Source: Candidatus Omnitrophota bacterium (GTDB lineage: Bacteria > Omnitrophota > Gorgyraeia > Zapsychrales > Fredricksoniimonadaceae). From it: 11,317 nucleotides of DNA. How positions within the stretch are numbered: position 1 is the first letter of the stretch; every line of letters starts with the position of its first letter. Positions 6,511 to 11,317 of the stretch are shown here, piece after piece. The translations under genes and the position numbers were made by a program. The stretch lies in the NCBI GenBank assembly GCA_023247575.1, contig JAHFGE010000041.1, positions 1 through 11,317 on the forward strand, read 5' to 3'. A model generated the notes under the pieces. That model was not told the DNA's origin and searched no databases. It saw only the letters and a list, made by a program, of their open reading frames with translations.

Positions 6511-9500
6511 ATGAAACGCCTCATCTCAGTGTGGATTATTGTTAGTTTTATTGTTTCTTCGGTTGCGTGGCCTGGGCGGGGTTACGCTCAAGACCACTTA
6601 GCTCTGCCCTTACCTGGGACCATGGTGAATTTAAGCCCTGCCTATGTGCCAGTTCTGGTCAAGGGTCTAAAAATCCATCCAGAGAATCCGCTTTTATTCG
6701 ATTTTATCCTTGATACCGGAAAATCTGGTCTTAAGGTGAACAGTACAGAATTTAAGTCTGAATCCGAGAAACTTATCAAGTATTTCTTAGCCTCACTCAC
6801 AATTAAAGAAGATGACTTATGGGTGAATTTGTCCCCCTACGAGAAAGACAGAATGATTCCAGCTGAATTAGGCAAGACCGAGCTTGGCCGAGATATGCTG
6901 GCGCAGGATTATATCTTGAAACAATTAACCGCATCACTCATCTATCCCGAGAAACAATTAGGCAAAGAGTTTTGGGACAAAGTATACACAAAAGCCCAAC
7001 AGATGTTCGGCACTTCTGATGTATCTGTAAATACGTTTAACAAAGTGTGGATTGTGGCAGACAAAGCCAAGGTCCTGGAACGCAATAACGCGGCCTATAT
7101 TGTCGGCGCGCATTTGAAGGTGATGCTGGAGGAGGATTACGTAGCGCTAAACAAAAGGGGACAGAACAAAAGGGGACAGTTGAATTCAACTGTCCCCATT
7201 AGTTCAATTGACAAACTGTCCCCATCTGTTAATTCCCTCGGTTCCCAAATCGTCCGTGAAATCATCATTCCTGAACTTGATAAGGAAGTTAACCAGGGCC
7301 AAAATTTTGCTCCGTTACGGCAAATGTTTTATTCCATGATTCTGGCCTCTTGGTATAAGCTGGCTTTGAAGGACGCATTGCTTAATCAGGTGTATGCGAA
7401 TAAAGGGAAAATTAAAGGCGTAGAGACACAAAATTTTGTGTCTCTACAACCCAAAAATATTTATCAAATGTATCTACAAGCCTACAAAAAAGGCGTGTTC
7501 AATTATATTAAGGAAGAAAGTATCATTGCGAGCCCGAAGGGCGAAGCAATCCCTGCCTCAACCATTCCCCGCAAGTATTTTTCAGGTGGGTTACGTATAT
7601 TGGCCGACCCTGCCCAGCTTATTATACGTAAATCAAATTTGACTCCAGGCGACAACGCTTCACCTGATGGTGACTTGGCAATGGCGGCGGTGAATATGAA
7701 CAAAGTAGCTTATCGAGATGCGGCGATGGCGGCGAAAGTCGGGAAGGCCGGGTTGCCGACCGTTGAGGATGGATTACCTTGGGAGACCAAGGATTATTTG
7801 GACTTCTTGCAGAAAACGGGAGCGGCTGGCGAAAAAGTTCATTTTGTTGCTCGTTCAGAGGAAATGGTAAAAGTTATTCGACAAATCAGAACGATAGCGG
7901 ACAGCCCTCTTAGAACGCCGACAATCGTTTATGGATTAACAGGTACTGGCAAAGAATTAACTTGGAAGATCATTCATTATTTAAGTCCGAGGAGCGGAAA
8001 ACAGCCCATTGTCTTAGATGTGAATTGGTTGAATTTGTATGAAGCGGGGGATTTAAATCGTGTGATATTTGGAACGAAAGATCAGCCGGGCTTACTGGAG
8101 CAAGGACAAGATAGTACTGTTGTGATTGATGGTATCGAGGATGCAACTTCGGGATTGCAAGGATTGTTATTAAGAGTCTTGGAAAGTACGCGGATGGTTC
8201 GTGCTGATGGATCAGCGCCGATTAATCTTAGCAATGTTCAATTTGTTGCCACGAGGAATAAAAATTTTCCTAAAGGATATCGTCAAGATTTAGTTAATAG
8301 GTTGCGTTCTCAAGTCAACTTGCCTGCACTTGATCAACGTCAGGATGATAGGATTCTGTTATACGAATTCTATAATAAGGTTCTAGCTGAGAAACTTGGA
8401 CAGACATGGAGGCCACTTTCTTTAGATGCCGGTTTTCTTTTGGCTTCTGTTCGTGCAAATGACGAAAAGCAGGTGCGTGGGGTTCAGGAAGTCATTGAGA
8501 ATGCATTGACGAATGGTCATGGGAAAAGAGGGCCATATTTAACTGCTCAGGATTTAATTGAGGCCGGGTTGCCTACGAAAGAACTTGCTAGGGGTTCAGG
8601 CGATGTTCCTTCCGATATTAATGGTGTCCCGATTGTATTGGGTAAGTCGAAAAAAGGGGATCAAAAGGTTTTCGATGGCGCTCGATATTTGCAGATCGTC
8701 CATGGAGTGCGTCCTTATTATGATTTAATTATGAAGTCCGAGAACATTCCTGTTCCAGCAAAAAAGGTTCAACGTGAGCAAGCTCAAAAGTATGTTGATG
8801 CTTTGAATGGTTTCTTCACCAAGCCCACTAATCTGAAGAAATTAGGAGTAGTAACTGTTGCTCTTAAAACGGATGATAACCCGCATGACTTGAAAGCATT
8901 GAGCCTCATTTTAGGTGATCAGCTGGAAAATGGGGAATATACCGTTAAGGTTCAATTTACACTGGAAGACGGACAGGTTATCGAAACAGCTTTTGTAACC
9001 GGCCTTACAGAGGGGGTATTGAGTTTATGGGTCGGATTCGTTTCATGGATGCAATTGAGATCAGATTATGGGTACTCAACTACAAGGGACCGAGAAGACG
9101 TGGATCTGACCAAAAGATTCGCCTTGGAATCCGCTGGCGGCCCGATTGGGTTTTATGTTTATGGCGGAGCCATAGAAAATTACTTAAATTTTTACAAAGA
9201 ATATGATTTTTTGGGAGAGGTTATTATTAAGAAATTTAATGCAATAAAGTCCGATATCCCCGACGCGGCGATGACGATCTCAAAGTTCCAAACATTAGGA
9301 CGTTTTAGCTTCGAAGAATTTGTCAGGGATGTGGAGGTTAAAAAATTGATCCAGCAAGGTCAATCGAATTGGATTCCGGTAACGGATCGTAGTTATATCA
9401 ATGAGAATCGCCGGGAGGTTAAGGCCAATCGATCCTCCCCTGATAGTTTAGGCTCTCGTTTTGATAGATGGTCCCGCTATCGTCTGGATAAGAATGGAAG

Positions 9501-10425
9501 TTTTTTTGTGAATGTTCAAAACGTTCCGATCGATGGGCGAATACCACTTCTTCAGGAAATCCAGCAGCAGGCCGAGGCCATGTTAGTGTTGTATTCTTCC
9601 ATTGCGGTTCCTGGTAGCCAGTTTAATTTTGTGGGTTTGGCGCGCGCTGTTCAGGATCGAGACGCTGGGGCTCCTGCAAGTGTTCCAGAAGATACGTTAA
9701 TCGGTAAAGAGGATCTTAAGACGGCTAAAGCTGTGCTTAAGATCTTAGGGGACATGGTGCAACCGTCTGATTTGGATTTAATTTTACAAATTCAGCACCA
9801 AATTATGGGCGAAACGAAACTCGATGAAATTCCCAAAGGAAAAATTGCCTTGGTTGAAGATATTCAAAGGAGAATAAACGCAATCGCTGATGAGGCCAAA
9901 AGACTTACCGTTGAGCGTGACCACAACAGGATTATTGATTTCACAAATGAAGTGTATAGCCTGTTTGGCCAATGGCGTTACCTCACAGGTCATCCTGATT
10001 TAGAGTTGCATGGGGTAATCAAAACCCGTCCTGGTCAGGCAGATCATCCTCTTGAAATGGGATATTCGTCATCAAGTCTTAAAATACCTGCTCGACGCGT
10101 AGATCGTGAGGCCGTTGAAACTAAATATCAATCATTTGTTCAGACCTACCCAGGGGGCACCCCCGATCATGGGCCTGCGCCCGACGCGGCGATGAAGGCT
10201 TCCATACAATCCTCCCAGCTCAATGCTTCTCCAGGCGGTATCGATCTCAACGCCAAGAACATGGGCTTGGATGTGGCCAAAGAGGGTTCAGGGGTTGATA
10301 TAAAATTTGACCCAGCTATGGTCGCTGAGTTCCAGCGCGGGGATTTCTCAGGTATTGCCCCGCTCATTATTCGCATTGTGCCTATTACAAGTGCTTTGCC
10401 GATTTTGGGCTTAGGAAAGAGTTGA
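6511..10425 (+). CDS. giant modular exported protein of Omnitrophota type with degenerate NtrC-like AAA+ domain
   Basis: 1304 residues. A signal peptide (1-26; KR, then LISVWIIVSFIVSS, likely cleavage GYA-Q) leads into an N-terminal domain (about 28-360: LALPLPGTMVNLSPAY, FDFILDTGKSGL, IPRKYFSGG) that I recall from many large Omnitrophota proteins. DAAM linkers at 403-406, 918-921 and 1225-1228 divide the rest. Residues 441-690 resemble a sigma-54-activator AAA+ domain: Walker A GLTGTGKE (475-482), Walker B TVVIDGIE (536-543; DE changed to DG), LLLRVLES, and YRQDLVNRL (590-598) for the arginine-finger region. The GAFTGA loop is gone (FGTKDQPGLLEQ), and no HTH follows. Regions 700-915 and 922-1220 are unrecognised. 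The end (1241-1301, PGGIDLNAKNMGL ... LPILGL) is a second lineage-typical domain, possibly a sorting signal. Three palindromic repeats lie in frame at codons 214-238, 304-313 and 338-348. Function unknown. Confidence 0.9.
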   Translation: MKRLISVWIIVSFIVSSVAWPGRGYAQDHLALPLPGTMVNLSPAYVPVLVKGLKIHPENPLLFDFILDTGKSGLKVNSTEFKSESEKLIKYFLASLTIKEDDLWVNLSPYEKDRMIPAELGKTELGRDMLAQDYILKQLTASLIYPEKQLGKEFWDKVYTKAQQMFGTSDVSVNTFNKVWIVADKAKVLERNNAAYIVGAHLKVMLEEDYVALNKRGQNKRGQLNSTVPISSIDKLSPSVNSLGSQIVREIIIPELDKEVNQGQNFAPLRQMFYSMILASWYKLALKDALLNQVYANKGKIKGVETQNFVSLQPKNIYQMYLQAYKKGVFNYIKEESIIASPKGEAIPASTIPRKYFSGGLRILADPAQLIIRKSNLTPGDNASPDGDLAMAAVNMNKVAYRDAAMAAKVGKAGLPTVEDGLPWETKDYLDFLQKTGAAGEKVHFVARSEEMVKVIRQIRTIADSPLRTPTIVYGLTGTGKELTWKIIHYLSPRSGKQPIVLDVNWLNLYEAGDLNRVIFGTKDQPGLLEQGQDSTVVIDGIEDATSGLQGLLLRVLESTRMVRADGSAPINLSNVQFVATRNKNFPKGYRQDLVNRLRSQVNLPALDQRQDDRILLYEFYNKVLAEKLGQTWRPLSLDAGFLLASVRANDEKQVRGVQEVIENALTNGHGKRGPYLTAQDLIEAGLPTKELARGSGDVPSDINGVPIVLGKSKKGDQKVFDGARYLQIVHGVRPYYDLIMKSENIPVPAKKVQREQAQKYVDALNGFFTKPTNLKKLGVVTVALKTDDNPHDLKALSLILGDQLENGEYTVKVQFTLEDGQVIETAFVTGLTEGVLSLWVGFVSWMQLRSDYGYSTTRDREDVDLTKRFALESAGGPIGFYVYGGAIENYLNFYKEYDFLGEVIIKKFNAIKSDIPDAAMTISKFQTLGRFSFEEFVRDVEVKKLIQQGQSNWIPVTDRSYINENRREVKANRSSPDSLGSRFDRWSRYRLDKNGSFFVNVQNVPIDGRIPLLQEIQQQAEAMLVLYSSIAVPGSQFNFVGLARAVQDRDAGAPASVPEDTLIGKEDLKTAKAVLKILGDMVQPSDLDLILQIQHQIMGETKLDEIPKGKIALVEDIQRRINAIADEAKRLTVERDHNRIIDFTNEVYSLFGQWRYLTGHPDLELHGVIKTRPGQADHPLEMGYSSSSLKIPARRVDREAVETKYQSFVQTYPGGTPDHGPAPDAAMKASIQSSQLNASPGGIDLNAKNMGLDVAKEGSGVDIKFDPAMVAEFQRGDFSGIAPLIIRIVPITSALPILGLGKS
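7150..7223. repeat. GGGGACAG/CTGTCCCC palindromic repeat inserted in frame
   Basis: A 15-bp tandem duplication of AACAAAAGGGGACAG (7150-7164 and 7165-7179) runs into a perfect 26-bp palindrome at 7172-7197 (half-site GGGGACAGTTGAA), with a further CTGTCCCC at 7216-7223. The 15-bp unit encodes NKRGQ twice, so it keeps frame. It resembles short palindromes often found near REP-associated tyrosine transposases, and a relative occurs at 10941-11000. Confidence 0.75.
7420..7447. repeat. perfect 28-bp palindrome (GTAGAGACAC type) in frame
   Basis: Half-site GTAGAGACACAAAA (7420-7433) is followed at once by its exact reverse complement (7434-7447). The sequence is very close to the widely scattered GTAGAGACGC palindromes of many bacterial genomes. 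It encodes VETQNFVSLQ within the giant protein without breaking the frame. Confidence 0.75.
7524..7551. repeat. ATTGCGAG...GAAGCAAT interspersed repeat in frame
   Basis: ATTGC (7525-7529) pairs with GCAAT (7546-7550), and GCCC (7532-7535) pairs with GGGC (7539-7542) around loop GAA. This matches the common interspersed hairpin family read as CATTGCGAG...CGAAGCAATC. It encodes IIASPKGEAIP just before the conserved IPRKYFSGG. A spurious overlapping frame reads LRARRAKQSL, the usual peptide of such repeats. Confidence 0.7.
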
Positions 10426-10648
10426 CAAGAGGTGAGCCTACCCCAAATTTAGTACCAGTCAGTTCATGATGGCAGCGCCCACAGAGCAACCAGAGCTAAA
10501 CCCTTGCAATTTTCCAAAAATTGACTAGAATAATTATAAACAGCTAGGCCTACGCACCTGCCTCGACCGAAGCGTTTGGGCCGTTAAAGCTGTTTAAGGG
10601 CTGTCCGCCAGTGTACGGACTGTCCTGAACTATCCAGGTTACAACATC
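10426..10648. other. gene-free stretch after the giant gene
   Basis: No coding frame with a ribosome binding site is visible. The only structures are a 7-bp AT-rich inverted repeat (CAATTTT 10507-10513, AAAATTG 10517-10523) and a short one, GTCCG (10603-10607) with CGGAC (10616-10620). The latter may belong to the mobile-element end that follows. No Rho-independent terminator for the giant gene was found. Confidence 0.5.
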
Positions 10649-10720
10649 TGGTACATTGTTTCACGCTGCCCCAGGTGGTACATTGTTTCACGCTGATAAC
10701 TGGTACATTTTTACATGCGG
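10649..10720. mobile_element. three direct repeats resembling an IS21-family terminus (remnant)
   Basis: TGGTACATTGTTTCACG... occurs as two identical 20-bp copies at 10649-10668 and 10676-10695. A third copy with 16 of 20 matches is at 10701-10720 (TGGTACATTTTTACATG...). The offsets are 27 and 25 bp. Multiple roughly 20-bp direct repeats inside the ends, with TGGTACATTTTT-like sequence, are characteristic of IS21-family transposase binding sites. No istA or istB gene is present, so this is a solo end, a relic or the edge of a deleted copy. Confidence 0.5.
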
Positions 10721-10730
10721 ATTAACAAAA

Positions 10731-10871
10731 ATTCAACGGTTGAATATTGGCTCTTCGGGGAATGGTTTTTTCAACCGTGTTTTCAACCATATTTCAATGG
10801 TGTCAGTAGTTTTTCAACGGTCTAACGGTTGAATTTTCAACGGTTGAAAATAAGAAATTCAACGGTTGAAA
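10731..10871. repeat. cluster of TTCAAC-G-GTTGAA palindromes, candidate operator array
   Basis: Complete palindromes lie at 10731-10745, 10834-10850 (TTTTCAACGGTTGAAAA) and 10857-10870. Half or degenerate sites are at 10770-10776, 10782-10788, 10793-10800, 10813-10820 and 10827-10833. The last full site ends about 16 bases before the start codon at 10887. The two-fold symmetry around a central G suggests a dimeric DNA-binding regulator; iteron-like or element-end function is also possible. Confidence 0.6.
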
Positions 10872-10886
10872 AAATGGGGGGGTAAT

Positions 10887-11317
10887 ATGGTGGAAGACAA
10901 ATCAGGGGAAATTCTTCAGTTTTTGGAGCAAAATAAAGGGGGCACTGTTGATCAGGACAAAGGGGGACAGTTGTTCAACTGTCCCCATAAGTTCAGTGCC
11001 GGTGCCAGTGCCGAGGCGCCCAAGACTATAGGATCTCAAGCCAAGGCTATAGGATCTCCGATCAACACTATAGAATCTGGGGCTGGCGGTGCCAATGCCA
11101 AGACTATAGGATCTCAAGCCAACACTATAGGATCTCAGGTGAAGACTATAGAATCTCCCAGTGGCAGTGCCGATGTTGGTACTCCCAAGACTATAGGATC
11201 TCAAGCCAAGGCTATAGGATCTCCGATCAACACTATAGAATCTGGGGCTGGCGGTGCCAATGCCAAGACTATAGGATCTCCAGCCAACACTATAGAATCT
11301 CAATCTAAGACTATAGA
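10887..11317 (+). CDS. heptapeptide-repeat protein (3' partial, runs off window)
   Basis: The frame is open for 143 codons from the ATG at 10887 to the window edge with no stop. A G-rich stretch (10876-10882) lies four bases before the ATG as a weak ribosome binding site. The N-terminus MVEDKSGEILQFLEQNKGG could be the first helices of a winged-helix domain, but this is only a resemblance. Residues 25-38 (DKGGQLFNCPHKFS) come from an in-frame palindromic repeat. From residue 46 the protein consists of heptads: KTIGSQA, KAIGSPI, NTIESGA, then a linker, repeated. Ile and Ala/Val/Ile recur at alternating spacings of four and three, as in a coiled coil, though Gly, Ser and Pro make a regular helix doubtful. 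The opposite strand is also open here, but reads as a Tyr/Arg/Ser repeat without a ribosome binding site, so I prefer this strand. Confidence 0.6.
   Translation, partial: MVEDKSGEILQFLEQNKGGTVDQDKGGQLFNCPHKFSAGASAEAPKTIGSQAKAIGSPINTIESGAGGANAKTIGSQANTIGSQVKTIESPSGSADVGTPKTIGSQAKAIGSPINTIESGAGGANAKTIGSPANTIESQSKTI
10941..11000. repeat. second GGGGACAG/CTGTCCCC palindromic repeat, in frame
   Basis: Arms GGGGACAGTTG (10963-10973) and CAACTGTCCCC (10976-10986) flank a TT loop. An outer pair GGCACTG (10941-10947) and CAGTGCC (10994-11000) extends the symmetry. It is the same family as the element at 7150-7223 and likewise lies within an open frame. Confidence 0.7.
11019..11317 (+). repeat. 21-bp CTATAG repeat array with 165-bp higher-order unit
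   Basis: Twelve CTATAG sites begin at 11026, 11047, 11068, 11104, 11125, 11146, 11191, 11212, 11233, 11269, 11290 and 11311. They form four triplets with exact 21-bp spacing, separated by 36, 45 and 36 bp. The consensus is ACTATAG(G/A)ATCTC. Bases 11019-11115 recur without a mismatch at 11184-11280, a 97-bp duplication at an offset of 165 bp (55 codons). The array continues past the window. Confidence 0.9.

Noticed and set aside
7436..7642. Overlapping + ORF containing LRARRAKQSL
   Set aside because: It is an alternative frame of interspersed repeats within the giant gene and has no start signal.
7831..8580. Functional sigma-54 transcription activator
   Set aside because: It lacks GAFTGA and the Walker B Glu, has no HTH, and lies in a protein with a signal peptide.
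10521..10540. Promoter TTGACT...TATAAA
   Set aside because: The two boxes are only eight bases apart and no -10 is found at 16-18 bases.
10902..11303. Reverse-strand ORF rich in RSYSLG/RFYSV repeats
   Set aside because: It mirrors the 21-bp array, whose length is a multiple of three, and has no ribosome binding site; the + frame has a plausible start context. The choice is not certain.
11026..11316. CRISPR array
   Set aside because: Spacing is 21 bp with near-identical material between the short repeats, the inter-group segments also repeat, and the frame is open throughout.

Overview
The window looks like part of a chromosome or metagenome contig from the candidate phylum Omnitrophota (formerly OP3). 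The main clue is the 1304-residue exported protein at 6511-10425. It has the N-terminal domain (LALPLPGTMVNLSPAY..., then FDFILDTG), the DAAM linkers and the GGIDLNAKNMGL...LPILGL C-terminal domain that I associate with very large proteins of that phylum. The assignment rests on recall and should be confirmed by a database search.

Left half (1-6277): copper/silver resistance. A CusA-type RND efflux pump enters from the left edge with all three metal-binding methionines kept. A single-pass DUF5667-like membrane protein follows, then a tight four-gene run: an ICMT/PEMT-family membrane methyltransferase, a small Cys/His-tailed DUF2933-like membrane protein, a soluble SAM methyltransferase and a CopA-type Cu(I) P1B-ATPase. 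CusA would move metal across the outer membrane and CopA out of the cytoplasm. Two sites of identical form, CGTAAC-N16-CGTC, lie just upstream of the DUF5667-like gene and of the four-gene run. They look like promoters of one ECF sigma factor, so the DUF5667-like protein may be its membrane-bound anti-sigma factor.

Middle (6278-6510): a non-coding gap with two REP-like hairpins and a housekeeping-type promoter for the giant gene. Giant gene (6511-10425): signal peptide, N-terminal domain, a degenerate NtrC-type AAA+ domain that has lost its GAFTGA loop and Walker B glutamate, two unrecognised regions and the C-terminal domain. Three unrelated palindromic repeats sit in frame inside the N-terminal domain, as though mobile palindromes had been absorbed as extra peptide loops.

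Right end (10426-11317): a 461-base gene-free stretch with three direct repeats like an IS21-family end and a cluster of TTCAAC-G-GTTGAA palindromes. It leads into an ORF on the + strand that starts at 10887 and runs off the window. After a short N-terminus and an in-frame copy of the GGGGACAG/CTGTCCCC palindrome, this ORF becomes a heptapeptide repeat (KTIGSQA-like). At DNA level it carries twelve CTATAG sites in four triplets with exact 21-bp spacing, including a 97-bp perfect duplication. With the AAA+ domain inside an exported protein, this is the most unusual part of the window.
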